Shown: piece by piece, positions 24,709-32,714 of the stretch
Position numbering within the stretch: the first letter of the stretch is position 1
How the letters are laid out: every line of letters starts with the position of its first letter
NCBI GenBank assembly: GCA_035689345.1
Contig: DASSLR010000021.1
Coordinates: 1 to 53,925, forward strand
Reading direction: 5' to 3'
Origin: CF-118 sp035689345
GTDB taxonomy: Bacteria > Chloroflexota > Dormibacteria > Dormibacterales > Dormibacteraceae
DNA length: 53,925 nt
The notes under the pieces: model-generated
What the model was told of the DNA's origin: nothing
Seen by the model: only the letters and a program-made list of their open reading frames with translations
The model's database searches: none
Position numbers and translations under genes: made by a program

Positions 24709-25671
24709 CTAGCCCCGGAGGACCGTCCCCATCTCCTCCGGCTTGATGAAGCCCTTCTCGACCAGCTTCTCCTTGATCTCGTCGAGCGACTTGCGCCCGA
24801 AGTTGCGCAGCGCGAGCAGCTCCTCTTCCTTCTTCTGGAGCAGCTGGCCGACGGTCTGGATCTCGTTGGCCTTCAGGCAGTTGAAGGCTCGGACCGAGAG
24901 GTCGAGCTCCTCGATGGGCGTGTCCATCAGCCGGTTCTGTCCCGTCTTCTGGATGTCGGCCTCCGGCTTCTGGATCGACTCGCCGAAGTGGACGAACAGG
25001 TCGAGATGCTTGGTGAAAAGCTCGGCCGCGTGGCTGACTGCCTCTTCGGGCGACATCGTGCCGTCCGTCCAGACCTCGATGATCAGGCGGTCGAAGTCGG
25101 TCGACTGGCCGACACGCGTCTTCTCGACGGTGAAGTTCGCCTTCTCGACTGGCGTGAAGATGGCGTCGATCGGGATGACGCCGATGGGCTGGCCCTCGCG
25201 CTTGTTGCGCTCCGCCGGCACGTAGCCCTTGCCACGCTCGACGTTGAGCTCCATGCGCAGGTGGCCCTTGGCCGCGAGCGTGCAGATGTAGAGGTCCGGG
25301 TTGACGATCTCCACGTCGGAGGTCGCCTGGATGTGCGAAGCGCGAACCTCAGCCGGGCCCTTGACGTCGAGCAGCAGCGTGATCGGGTCCTCGGTGAAGC
25401 TCTTCAGGCAGAGCTTCTTGAGGTTCAGGATGACCTCGGTCACGTCCTCCTTGACGTGCGGGATGGCGGTGAACTCGTGGGCCACGCCGTCGATCTGGAT
25501 CGACGTCACGGCCGCGCCCCAGAGCGAAGAGAGCAGCACGCGGCGCAGCGTGTTGCCGAGCGTGGTGCCGAAGCCAGGCTCGAGCGGCTCGATGTCGAAC
25601 TTGCCGTAGTTGGCGGTCGCCTCGAGCTTGCGAACCTGCGGCGTGACGGTCATCTGGGTGTCGATTGCCAA
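24709..25671 (-). CDS. rpoA: RNA polymerase alpha subunit
   Basis: The protein has 320 residues. The N-terminal assembly domain contains FDIEPLEPGFGTTLGNTLRRVLLSSLWGAAVT. A linker leads to the C-terminal helix-hairpin-helix domain, IEELDLSVRAFNCLKANEIQTVGQLL and LRNFGRKSLDEIKEKL, that contacts DNA and activators. TTG 25671 was used because it gives the normal N-terminal length. It follows rpsD by 28 bases. Confidence 0.97.
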   Translation of the reverse strand: MAIDTQMTVTPQVRKLEATANYGKFDIEPLEPGFGTTLGNTLRRVLLSSLWGAAVTSIQIDGVAHEFTAIPHVKEDVTEVILNLKKLCLKSFTEDPITLLLDVKGPAEVRASHIQATSDVEIVNPDLYICTLAAKGHLRMELNVERGKGYVPAERNKREGQPIGVIPIDAIFTPVEKANFTVEKTRVGQSTDFDRLIIEVWTDGTMSPEEAVSHAAELFTKHLDLFVHFGESIQKPEADIQKTGQNRLMDTPIEELDLSVRAFNCLKANEIQTVGQLLQKKEEELLALRNFGRKSLDEIKEKLVEKGFIKPEEMGTVLRG

Positions 25672-25699
25672 CGGTCTCCTTAAACCTCCGTTCCCCGCG

Positions 25700-26320
25700 T
25701 TACCGGGAGTAGAACTCGACGATCAGTTGTTCTTCCACCCCTGACTCCATTTCATGCCTCTCGGGCCGAGCCAGGATCTTCGCCGTCTTGTCCTCGCCGT
25801 TGAACGAAAGCCAGGACGGGACGGGGCGGATTTTCGACGCCTCCAGGGCCACGTCGATGACCCCGTTGGCGGGCTTCACCTTGAGCACGTCGCCCGGCTT
25901 GAGCTCGTAAGACGGGATGTTCACCGTCTTGCCGTTGATCTCGAAGTGCCGGTGCGTGACCAGCTGCCGCGCTTGCTTGCGCGACGCGCCCAGGCCGAGC
26001 CGGTAGACGACGTTGTCCATGCGCAGCTCCAGGTGGCGGAGCAGGTTGAGGCCGGTGACGCCCGGCTCGCTCGTCGCCTGGTCGAAGTAGTTGCGGAACT
26101 GCTTCTCGAGCAGGCCGTACACCCGGCGCGCCTTCTGCTTGGCGCGAAGCTGCAGGCCGTAGTCCGACGTCTTGCGCTTGCGGGCCTGGCCGTGCATGCC
26201 GGGCGCGAAGGCGCGGCGCTCGATGGCGCACTTGGGCGTGTAGCAGCGCTCACCCTTCAGGTAGAGCTTGGCGCCCTCCCGGCGGCAGAAGCGGCAGACC
26301 GGGCCAGAGTAATTGGCCAC
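25700..26320 (-). CDS. rpsD: 30S ribosomal protein S4 (zinc type)
   Basis: The protein has 206 residues. CRFCRREG and RCYTPKC supply four cysteines for a zinc site (C+ form), and the S4 domain reads MDNVVYRLGLGASRKQARQLVTHRHFEING. It nucleates 30S assembly. GTG 26320 overlaps the rpsK stop by one base (TAGTG), which fixes the start over an upstream ATG inside rpsK. Confidence 0.97.
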   Translation of the reverse strand: MANYSGPVCRFCRREGAKLYLKGERCYTPKCAIERRAFAPGMHGQARKRKTSDYGLQLRAKQKARRVYGLLEKQFRNYFDQATSEPGVTGLNLLRHLELRMDNVVYRLGLGASRKQARQLVTHRHFEINGKTVNIPSYELKPGDVLKVKPANGVIDVALEASKIRPVPSWLSFNGEDKTAKILARPERHEMESGVEEQLIVEFYSR

Positions 26321-26712
26321 TAGACACGCCTCCGCTTCGGCGGCCGGCACCCGTTGTGCGGGATGGGAGTCACGTCCGTGATCGCACTCACCTCGAGGCC
26401 CGTGGCCTGCAGGGAGCGGATCGCGGCCTCTCGTCCCGCGCCCGGCCCGCGCACGAACACCTCGATGGAACGCATGCCGTGCTCCAGCGCCTTCTTGGCG
26501 GTCGCCTCGGCTGTCTGCTGGGCGGCGAAGGGCGTCGACTTGCGGCTGCCCTTGAAACCCTGCGCGCCCGCCGAGCCCCAGGAGATGACGTTGCCGTCGA
26601 CGTCGGTGATGGAAATGATCGTGTTGTTGAACGTGCTCTGGATGTGGGCCTGGCCCTGGACCACGTTCTTGCGCTCGCGCCGGCGCGTGCGGACTACCTT
26701 CTTCTTGGTCAC
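26320..26712 (-). CDS. rpsK: 30S ribosomal protein S11
   Basis: The protein has 130 residues: HIQSTFNNTIISITDVDGNVISWGSAG, FKGSRKSTPFAAQ and the end TPIPHNGCRPPKRRRV are diagnostic. It forms part of the 30S platform. It begins 2 bases after rpsM with no extension. Confidence 0.97.
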   Translation of the reverse strand: MTKKKVVRTRRRERKNVVQGQAHIQSTFNNTIISITDVDGNVISWGSAGAQGFKGSRKSTPFAAQQTAEATAKKALEHGMRSIEVFVRGPGAGREAAIRSLQATGLEVSAITDVTPIPHNGCRPPKRRRV

Positions 26713-26714
26713 TG

Positions 26715-27113
26715 CTACTTGCCCGCCTTGACCTTCTTCTTGCCCGCGACTGCGCGCTTGGGTCCGCGGCGGCTCCGGGCGTTGGTGCGGGTGCGCTGGC
26801 CGCGCACGGGCAGGCCGCGGCGGTGCCGCTGGCCGCGATAGGCGCCGATCTCGGTCAGGCGCTTGATGTTGTTGGCCACCTCGCGCCGGAGGTCTCCTTC
26901 GATGAGGAGTTCCTTGGCCCCCGCCATCCTGTCGATGATCTGGCGAAGGCGCGTGACCTCTTCGTCGCTAAGGTCCTTCACGCGCGTGTCAGGGTTGACG
27001 CCGGCAGTCTTCACGAGCTTCTGAGCCGTGGTGTTGCCGATGCCGGTGATGTAGGTCAAAGAGATGACGACCCGCTTCTGCGGGGGTATGTCGACGCCGG
27101 CGATTCTTGCCAC
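26715..27113 (-). CDS. rpsM: 30S ribosomal protein S13
   Basis: The protein has 132 residues: MARIAGVDIPPQKRVVISLTYI at the start, then GIG, and the basic RGLPVRGQRTRTNARSRRG tail that touches the P-site tRNA. GTG 27113 shares one base with the rpmJ stop (TAGTG). Confidence 0.97.
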   Translation of the reverse strand: MARIAGVDIPPQKRVVISLTYITGIGNTTAQKLVKTAGVNPDTRVKDLSDEEVTRLRQIIDRMAGAKELLIEGDLRREVANNIKRLTEIGAYRGQRHRRGLPVRGQRTRTNARSRRGPKRAVAGKKKVKAGK

Positions 27114-27229
27114 TAACCCTGCCTCTGCTTGTGTTTGGGCGTCTTGCTACAGATCACGCGGACGACGCCGTTCCGCTTGATCACCTTGCAGCTCGGACAC
27201 ATCTTCTTGACCGACGGACGAACCTTCAT
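27113..27229 (-). CDS. rpmJ: 50S ribosomal protein L36
   Basis: The protein has 38 residues: MKVRPSVKKMCPSCKVIKR, then VICSKTPKHKQRQG. The zinc ligands C-x2-C...C...H are intact. ATG 27229 overlaps the infA stop (ATGA) and the stop overlaps rpsM. Single zinc-type copy in the window. Confidence 0.96.
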   Translation of the reverse strand: MKVRPSVKKMCPSCKVIKRNGVVRVICSKTPKHKQRQG

Positions 27230-27441
27230 CTCCAGATCTCTCTAATCCGCCCCCGCGAGCGATCGCTCTCCGCCAGCTCGACCCCCACCCTGTCACCGGC
27301 CAGGAGCCGTGTGAAGTGGGTGCCGGCGCGATCGGCAACGTGGGCCAGGACCTTGGCCCCGTTCTCGAGCTCAACCCTGTACACACCGTTGGGGAGAGGC
27401 TCCAGGACGACCCCCTTCACGAGCGAGGGTCGCCGGGGCAC
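27226..27441 (-). CDS. infA: Translation initiation factor IF-1
   Basis: The protein has 71 residues. VKGVVLEPLPNGVYRVELENG and LAGDRVGVELAESDRSRGRI outline the S1/OB fold of IF-1, which blocks the A site during initiation. GTG 27441 gives the usual length and lies 8 bases after an extended -10 element, so this mRNA is probably leaderless. Reading could extend upstream in frame, but that would run through the promoter and a palindrome. Confidence 0.93.
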   Translation of the reverse strand: MPRRPSLVKGVVLEPLPNGVYRVELENGAKVLAHVADRAGTHFTRLLAGDRVGVELAESDRSRGRIREIWR

Positions 27442-27449
27442 GAACGGCG

Positions 27450-27458
27450 ATTGTACCA
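27450..27458 (-). promoter_or_regulatory. Extended -10 promoter (TGG-TACAAT) of the infA-rpmJ-rpsM-rpoA segment
   Basis: On the minus strand TGG-TACAAT ends 8 bases before GTG 27441. It lies in the 49-base gap after map. It should give the alpha part of the super-operon separate transcription and start the RNA at or very near the IF-1 start codon. Confidence 0.65.
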
Positions 27459-27490
27459 AACTCAGGCCAACCCCCACCCGGCCGGGCCGC

Positions 27491-28294
27491 TCAGGCGGCC
27501 GGGCCACCCTCCCCCCGCGGTGGGGAGGGCATGTGGCCGTTCGGGGACGGAAGCGCGGTCAGGATGACCGGGCCGGCCTCGGTGACGGCCACCGTGTGCT
27601 CGAAGTAGGCCGAGAGGGAGCCGTCGGCGGTGCAGATCGTCCAGCCGTCCGGCTTCATGTAGACCTCGTAGGAGCCGGCGTTGACCATCGGCTCGATCGC
27701 CAGGGTCATCCCGGGCTTGAGGCGCGGCGGGGTCCCCGGCTGGCCGAAATTCGGCACCTGGGGGTCCTCGTGCATCTGGCGGCCGATGCCGTGTCCCACG
27801 AACTGGCGGATGACGGAGAAGCCGGCCGCCTCGACGTGCTGCTGGATGGCGCTGGAAACGTCGCCCAGCCAGCCGCCGGGCTGGGCCCTGGCGATGCCGA
27901 CGTGGAGCGCCTCCTCGGTCACCTTGATCAGGCGGCGAGCCTCGGGGGTCACGTCGCCGACCGGCACGGTGATGCCGACGTCGGCCCAGAAGCCTTCCAG
28001 CACCAGCCCGAGGTCGAGGCTCACCAGGTCGCCGTTGGCGATCTTGCGGTTGCCGGGTATGCCGTGCACCGCCTCGTCGTTGATCGAGACGCAGATCGAA
28101 CGCGGGAAGCCGTGATAGCCGAGGAATCCGGGCGTGGCGCCGCCCGCACGGATGAGCTTGTCGGCGATCTGGTCGAGCTCGATCGTCCGGGTGCCGGGTT
28201 CGCACGCGGCCTCGAGCGGCGGCAGGACCGAGGCCAGGAGCTGCCCCGCGGTCGCCATGAGGTCGATCTCGTGCTTGGTCTTGAGGTTGATCAT
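27491..28294 (-). CDS. map: Type I methionine aminopeptidase
   Basis: The protein has 267 residues. The metal-binding pita-bread fold shows GYHGFPRSICVSINDEAVHGIP, SLDLGLVLEGFWADVGITVPVG, FVGHGIGRQMHEDPQVPNF and the glutamate-containing TLAIEPMVNAGS. It removes the initiator methionine. ATG 28294 overlaps adk (ATGA). The last dozen codons (PSPPRGEGGPAA) are translated from a REP-like palindrome, so the C-terminus has been extended or replaced by the repeat. Confidence 0.96.
   Translation of the reverse strand: MINLKTKHEIDLMATAGQLLASVLPPLEAACEPGTRTIELDQIADKLIRAGGATPGFLGYHGFPRSICVSINDEAVHGIPGNRKIANGDLVSLDLGLVLEGFWADVGITVPVGDVTPEARRLIKVTEEALHVGIARAQPGGWLGDVSSAIQQHVEAAGFSVIRQFVGHGIGRQMHEDPQVPNFGQPGTPPRLKPGMTLAIEPMVNAGSYEVYMKPDGWTICTADGSLSAYFEHTVAVTEAGPVILTALPSPNGHMPSPPRGEGGPAA
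27505..27531 (+). repeat. REP-like palindrome, copy 3
   Basis: CACCCTCCCC and GGGGAGGG form an 8-bp stem (27507-27514 with 27522-27529). A second GC palindrome (ggccgc/gcggcc) lies just before it at about 27475-27504. The element lies inside the 3' end of map. Confidence 0.5.
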
Positions 28295-28938
28295 GGTTTG
28301 GCCGCGCCCGCGCTCTGGCCGAGGACGGCCAGGACGCGCTTGTGGATCTCATCGATTGTGCCCACCCCGTCGATCTCGGAAACCACGCCCTGGCTTCCGT
28401 AGTGGTCGAGCAGCGGCAGCGTCTTTTCGAGATAGACCTCGATTCGCTTCTGCACGGCGGCCGGCCGGTCGTCCTCCCGCTGGACCAGGGTGGCGCCGTC
28501 TTCCGGACAGCGGGTCGTGCCCGGCGGGTAGGTCTTCTGGTCGACCGGGCAGGTCATCCGGCCCGCCAGCCGCTTGACCAGCTCCGGCGTCTCGACCTTC
28601 AGGTAGACGACGCGGTCGAAGCGCCGGTTGAGCTCGGCGAGCAGCGCGTCCAGCGCCTCCGCCTGCGGGATGGTGCGGGGAAAGCCGTCCATGACGAAGC
28701 CTTTCTGGCTGTCGCCCTGCTGGAGGCGGTTGCGGATGATGCCGATCATGATGTCGTCCGGCACGTAGCCGCCCGCCGCCATGATCGGCTGGGCCTTCAG
28801 GCCCAGCGGGGTGCCCGCGGCCACCTCGCCGCGCAGGATGTCGCCGGTCGCGATGTGCGGGATGTCGAAGGCCTTGTGCAGCAACTCCGCCTGGGTGCCT
28901 TTGCCACTCCCGGGCGGGCCGTAGATGAGAAGGTTCAA
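28291..28938 (-). CDS. adk: Adenylate kinase
   Basis: The protein has 215 residues. The P-loop GPPGSGKGTQ, ATGDILRGEVAAG, the DGFPRTIPQAEAL block and LLDHYGSQG are standard. It balances AMP, ADP and ATP. The LID reads MTCPVDQKTYPPGTTRCPEDG: a short lid with a Cys-x2-Asp / Cys-x2-Asp set where zinc-binding lids usually have three or four cysteines, so metal binding is uncertain. The start is TTG 28938. A REP-like palindrome separates it from secY. Confidence 0.96.
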   Translation of the reverse strand: MNLLIYGPPGSGKGTQAELLHKAFDIPHIATGDILRGEVAAGTPLGLKAQPIMAAGGYVPDDIMIGIIRNRLQQGDSQKGFVMDGFPRTIPQAEALDALLAELNRRFDRVVYLKVETPELVKRLAGRMTCPVDQKTYPPGTTRCPEDGATLVQREDDRPAAVQKRIEVYLEKTLPLLDHYGSQGVVSEIDGVGTIDEIHKRVLAVLGQSAGAAKP

Positions 28939-28943
28939 AGCCC

Positions 28944-28983
28944 GACCCTCACCGTAACCCTCTCCCCCAAAGCGGGAGAGGGG
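28944..28983 (+). repeat. REP-like palindrome, copy 4
   Basis: GACCCTCACCGTAACCCTC continues into a 9-bp stem CCCTCTCCC/GGGAGAGGG with a short A-rich loop. It fills most of the 52-base gap between secY and adk, the widest gap in this part of the super-operon. It is very close in sequence to copy 5. Confidence 0.7.
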
Positions 28984-28990
28984 ACTGAGA

Positions 28991-30322
28991 TCATGTGATG
29001 AAGCCGCGGTACTGGCGCATGACCAGCTGCGTCTGCAGCTGCTTCATCGTGTCCAGTGCCACGCCGACCACGATGAGGATCGCGGTCCCTCCGAGATACA
29101 TCTGTTGATGGGGAATGCCTGAGATCTTCGCCGTCGCGATGGGCAGGATGACCGTGATGAAGCCGAGGAAGCACGCGCCGGCGAACGTGACGCGATTCAT
29201 CACCGCCGCCAGGTAGTCGGCCGTCGGCTTCCCCGGACGGATGCCGGGGATGAAGCTGGAATAGCGTTTGAGGTTGTCGGCGACGTCGTTCACCTCGAAC
29301 GTGATGGCCGTGTAGAAGTAGGTGAACGCAAACGTGAAGACGAAATAGAGCGCGTTGTACGTGATCGCCATCGGCACGTTGGACGTGCTTGGATCCCAGT
29401 TGCCTCGCAGCCACGCCGCCGCCTTGTAGTACCACGTGTCCGGCGGCGCGCCGGTGAAATAGTTCGCGAGGATGGTGGGCAGGAACATCACGGAGATCGC
29501 GAAGATGATCGGAATCACGCCGGCGTGGTTGACGCGCAGCGGCAGGAAGCTGGCGCGCCTCCCCACCTCGCGGCCGCCCGCGACACGCTGGGCCGATTGG
29601 ATCGGAATCTTGCGCACGGCCTGTTGCACCTCGATGATCACCGCGGTCATCACGAGCGCGATCAGGCCGAAGATGATGAACGGGACGTAGTCCGCGAGGC
29701 CGCCACCGGTCGAGTGCGCCGCAAACACCGCCGCCACGCCCTGCGGGCCGCGGCCGATGATGCCGGCGAAGATGATCAGCGAGACTCCGTTGCCGATTCC
29801 GTACTCGGTGATGAGCTCGCCGAACCACATCAGCATGATGGTGCCCGACGTCAGCACGATGACGATCTCCAGTCGCTGGAACCAGTCGAGCGTCGGCAGG
29901 ATCGCCGGGCTCGTGTTCTGGAACAGGACGGTGAAGCCGTAGGCCTGGCCCGCGCCAAGCGCGACCGTCAGGTAGCGGCTCCAGCGCTGGATACGGCGGC
30001 GACCCATCTCGCCTTCCTTCTGGATCTCCTTGATGCGCTCGGAGATCACAGTCATCAGCTGCATGATGATCGTGGCGTTGATGTACGGGTTCATGCCCAT
30101 CGCCACCACGCTGAAGCGCGATAGGCCGCCTCCCGAGAACAGGTCGAGCAGCCCGAGCAGTGCCTGGGAGTTGAACAGCTGGTTGAGAGCTGCCTGCTTG
30201 GCGCCCGGCACGGCGACGTTGGCGAACAGCCGGAAGATGATCAGGATGCCGCCCGTGAACAGGATCTTGTTGCGGAGCTCGGGCAGCCGGATCGCGTTGA
30301 CGAGCGCCTGGATCAGGTTCAT
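28991..30322 (-). CDS. secY: Preprotein translocase subunit SecY
   Basis: The protein has 443 residues with about ten membrane helices. GGGLSRFSVVAMGMNPYINATIIMQLM (TM2 region), YGIGNGVSLIIFAGI, and FIPGIRPGKPTADYL in the last cytoplasmic loop are typical. It forms the SecYEG channel. ATG 30322 follows rplO by 3 bases. Confidence 0.97.
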   Translation of the reverse strand: MNLIQALVNAIRLPELRNKILFTGGILIIFRLFANVAVPGAKQAALNQLFNSQALLGLLDLFSGGGLSRFSVVAMGMNPYINATIIMQLMTVISERIKEIQKEGEMGRRRIQRWSRYLTVALGAGQAYGFTVLFQNTSPAILPTLDWFQRLEIVIVLTSGTIMLMWFGELITEYGIGNGVSLIIFAGIIGRGPQGVAAVFAAHSTGGGLADYVPFIIFGLIALVMTAVIIEVQQAVRKIPIQSAQRVAGGREVGRRASFLPLRVNHAGVIPIIFAISVMFLPTILANYFTGAPPDTWYYKAAAWLRGNWDPSTSNVPMAITYNALYFVFTFAFTYFYTAITFEVNDVADNLKRYSSFIPGIRPGKPTADYLAAVMNRVTFAGACFLGFITVILPIATAKISGIPHQQMYLGGTAILIVVGVALDTMKQLQTQLVMRQYRGFIT

Positions 30323-30325
30323 CGG

Positions 30326-30859
30326 TTATGCCTCTGCTGGAGGGGTACTCTCCTCTGTTACCTCAGGTTTCGGCGCGGATTCTTTCTTGCCTGACCGCTT
30401 CGGACCGCGCTGACGCGGCTCGCCGAGAACCTTCACGCTGCCGCCCTTCGCCTCGATCGCCGCGCGCGCGCTGTTGCTGAACGCGTGGGCCTCGACCGTG
30501 AGCTTGCGGCGCAGGTCGCCGGTGCCAAGCACCTTGATCTCGAGTCCCGGCCTCGCCAGCCCGGCCTCCACCAGCAACGAGGCGTCGACGGTCGTGCCAT
30601 CGTCGAACCGGTGCAGCTTGGAGACGTTGACGACCTCGTACATCTTCTTGAAGGGGTTCTTGAACCCGGGAAGCTTCGGGATGCGCTGCGCGAGGGGCAT
30701 CTGGCCGCCCTCGAAGCCCAGGCGGAAGCCCTCGCTGCGCGCGTTCTGGCCTTTCTGGCCGCGACCCGACGTCTTGCCCCGCCCGGAGCCGGTGCCGCGT
30801 CCCACGCGCTGACGGCGCGTGCGGGATCCGGCCGGCGGTGTGAGCTCGTGCAGCTTCAC
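30326..30859 (-). CDS. rplO: 50S ribosomal protein L15
   Basis: The protein has 177 residues. MKLHELTPPAGSRTRRQRVGRG, GRGQKGQNARSE and FEGGQMPLAQRIPKLPGFKNPF identify L15. The last 25 or so residues after GEPRQRGPKRSG are a charged Lys/Pro/Glu tail not seen in standard L15. It lies 4 bases after rpmD. Confidence 0.96.
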   Translation of the reverse strand: MKLHELTPPAGSRTRRQRVGRGTGSGRGKTSGRGQKGQNARSEGFRLGFEGGQMPLAQRIPKLPGFKNPFKKMYEVVNVSKLHRFDDGTTVDASLLVEAGLARPGLEIKVLGTGDLRRKLTVEAHAFSNSARAAIEAKGGSVKVLGEPRQRGPKRSGKKESAPKPEVTEESTPPAEA

Positions 30860-30863
30860 GCTT

Positions 30864-31187
30864 CTAGTGTCCCCTCTGGTGCTTCTTGGCGGAGCGCGCG
30901 CGCCAGATCTTGTACTGGCTGCGCTTCGGCCGCACGAACGGCGTGCCCTCGACCGCCACCAGGAAGTTGACCGCCTTGAGCATGCCGCGCACCGCTTCGT
31001 TGTCGGGCAGCTCGCGCGTTTGGTTCAGTCGCCGGAACCCGAGCGACTGCACGGTGGCCCGGATCGCCGGAGGCGCGCCGATCGCGCTCTTCATGAGGGT
31101 CGCCTTCAAGGTCTTGCCGCCGGAGTCCGACTTCTTTTCACCCCGCGAAATCGTCGATTTCGCGGGGACCCCGGATTTGGCTGTCAC
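30864..31187 (-). CDS. rpmD: 50S ribosomal protein L30 with extensions
   Basis: The core KATLMKSAIGAPPAIRATVQ, then LGFRRLNQTRELPDNEAVRGMLKAVNFLVAVEG, is L30. GTG 31187 overlaps the rpsE stop (GTGA) and gives 107 residues, with 26 extra N-terminal residues encoded across a 13-bp hairpin. TTG 31109 would give 81 residues with a normal L30 N-terminus and leave the hairpin in a leader; this choice is unresolved. About 25 basic residues follow the core (TPFVRPKRSQYKIWRARSAK), also unusual for a protein that is normally near 60 residues. Confidence 0.9.
   Translation of the reverse strand: MTAKSGVPAKSTISRGEKKSDSGGKTLKATLMKSAIGAPPAIRATVQSLGFRRLNQTRELPDNEAVRGMLKAVNFLVAVEGTPFVRPKRSQYKIWRARSAKKHQRGH
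31141..31167 (-). repeat. Perfect 13-bp inverted repeat at the rpsE-rpmD junction
   Basis: CCCCGCGAAATCG and CGATTTCGCGGGG flank a single base. In RNA this is a very stable hairpin starting about 20 bases after GTG 31187 and ending about 30 bases before TTG 31109. There is no following T-run, so simple termination is unlikely. Confidence 0.75.
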
Positions 31188-31789
31188 TTGGCCTCCGCCG
31201 CGGCCACAGCGCCGGCCGCCGCGGGCTCGGCACCGTCCGCTCGCCGGTAGGCGTTGGCGAGGCGGCGGCCGACGATCTGCTCGATCTCTTTGCTGCGGAG
31301 ATCGGCCACCTGCTGCGCGGTGCGCAGCTCCTGCAGCGCGGCGAGCGTCGCGCGCACGGTGTTGATGGGGTTGTTGGTGCCGTGCGACTTGGTGAGGATG
31401 TCCTTGATGCCCGCGGACTCGATGACCGCGCGCATGGCGCCACCCGAGATGACGCCCGTGCCGGGCGCGGCCGGCTTGAGCATGATCCGGGCGGATCCCC
31501 ACTTGAGGCGCACCTCGTGCGGGATCGTCGTGCCGACCATCGGCACCGTGATCATGTTCCGCTTCGCGACCTCCATCCCCTTGCGGATGGCCTCGGTGAC
31601 CTCGCGCGCCTTGCCGATGCCGGCGCCGACGCGACCGTTCATGTCGCCGACGACGATGAGCGCGCTGAAGGAGAACTTCCGCCCGCCCTTCACGACCTTG
31701 GCCACGCGGTTGACGCGCACGACGCGCTCCGCGAGATCGGACCGCTCACCGCTCGACTGATACCTGGCGCCGCCCATGTTTCTTGCCAT
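31184..31789 (-). CDS. rpsE: 30S ribosomal protein S5
   Basis: The protein has 201 residues. RVAKVVKGGRKFSFSALIVVGD, GRVGAGIGKAREV and the C-terminal domain with GVISGGAMRAVIESAGIKDILTKSHGTNN are typical; an Ala-rich tail of about 20 residues ends the protein. ATG 31789 overlaps the rplR stop by one base (TGATG). Confidence 0.97.
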   Translation of the reverse strand: MARNMGGARYQSSGERSDLAERVVRVNRVAKVVKGGRKFSFSALIVVGDMNGRVGAGIGKAREVTEAIRKGMEVAKRNMITVPMVGTTIPHEVRLKWGSARIMLKPAAPGTGVISGGAMRAVIESAGIKDILTKSHGTNNPINTVRATLAALQELRTAQQVADLRSKEIEQIVGRRLANAYRRADGAEPAAAGAVAAAEAK

Positions 31790-32142
31790 CAGAACTCCAG
31801 TCCTGCCTCACGCGCGGCGTCAGCCAGCGCTTTGATCCTTCCGTGGTAGAGAAAGCCGCCGCGGTCGAAGACCACACGCGTGACGCCTTTCGCCTTCGCC
31901 TTCTCCGCGATCGACTTGCCGACGACGGCCGCCTCGTCCATGCCCTTGCTCGTGCTCTTCTGGCCGACGGTGGTCGCCGACGCCAGGGTGCGCCCGGCCA
32001 CGTCGTCGATGACCTGCACGTAGAGGTGATTGAGGCTCTTGAACACCGCGAGGCGCGGCCGTTCCGCGGTGCCGCTGACGTTGACGCGCACGCGCTTGTG
32101 ACGGCGCAACCGGTTGATCTTGCGGTCCTGGGTCTTGATCAT
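31789..32142 (-). CDS. rplR: 50S ribosomal protein L18
   Basis: The protein has 117 residues: RLRRHKRVRVNVSGTAERPRLAVFKSLNHLYVQVIDD and the end FDRGGFLYHGRIKALADAAREAGLEF identify L18, the 5S rRNA-binding protein. ATG 32142 overlaps rplF (ATGA). Confidence 0.97.
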   Translation of the reverse strand: MIKTQDRKINRLRRHKRVRVNVSGTAERPRLAVFKSLNHLYVQVIDDVAGRTLASATTVGQKSTSKGMDEAAVVGKSIAEKAKAKGVTRVVFDRGGFLYHGRIKALADAAREAGLEF

Positions 32143-32693
32143 GCCGTCGCCTTCGCGCCCTTACCGGCCTTGCCGGCCTTGCGCCGGATGCGCTCGCCGC
32201 GGTACATGACGCCCTTGCCCTTGTACGGCTCCGGCGGGCGCAGCCCGCGCAGGTTGGCCGCGACCTGGCCGACGTCCTCGATAGAGATGCCGGTCACGGA
32301 GAACTTGGTCGGATCCTGCACGTCGATGGAGATGCCCTGCGGCGGCTTGAACCGGATCGGATGCGAGTAGCCGAGGTTGAGCACGACCTCGTCGCCCTGC
32401 TTGGCCACGCGGTACCCGACACCGACCAGCTCAAGATGCTTCGTGAAGCCGGTGTTGACACCCGTGACCATGTTGGCGACCAGGCTGCGCACCAGGCCGT
32501 GGAGCGCGCGGTGCTTGTAGTCGTCGGACGGTCGCTCGAAAATCAGCTGGCCGTCGGCCTGCTTGACGCTGATCTCTGACGGCAGGACGCGCTCGAGCTT
32601 GCCCTTCGGGCCTTCGACCTGGACGTGGCCTCGAGACACGGTCACCTTGACCTTGTCCGGCACCGCGATCGGCAGCTTCCCAATCCGCGACAA
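32139..32693 (-). CDS. rplF: 50S ribosomal protein L6
   Basis: The protein has 184 residues. MSRIGKLPIAVPDKVKVTV, GPKGKLERVLP, and the second-domain signature PEPYKGKGVMYRGERIRRKAGKAGKG identify L6. It lies 21 bases after rpsH with an aggag-like site before the start. Confidence 0.97.
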   Translation of the reverse strand: MSRIGKLPIAVPDKVKVTVSRGHVQVEGPKGKLERVLPSEISVKQADGQLIFERPSDDYKHRALHGLVRSLVANMVTGVNTGFTKHLELVGVGYRVAKQGDEVVLNLGYSHPIRFKPPQGISIDVQDPTKFSVTGISIEDVGQVAANLRGLRPPEPYKGKGVMYRGERIRRKAGKAGKGAKATA

Positions 32694-32714
32694 CTCTTTC
32701 CTCTTATCTCCTGA

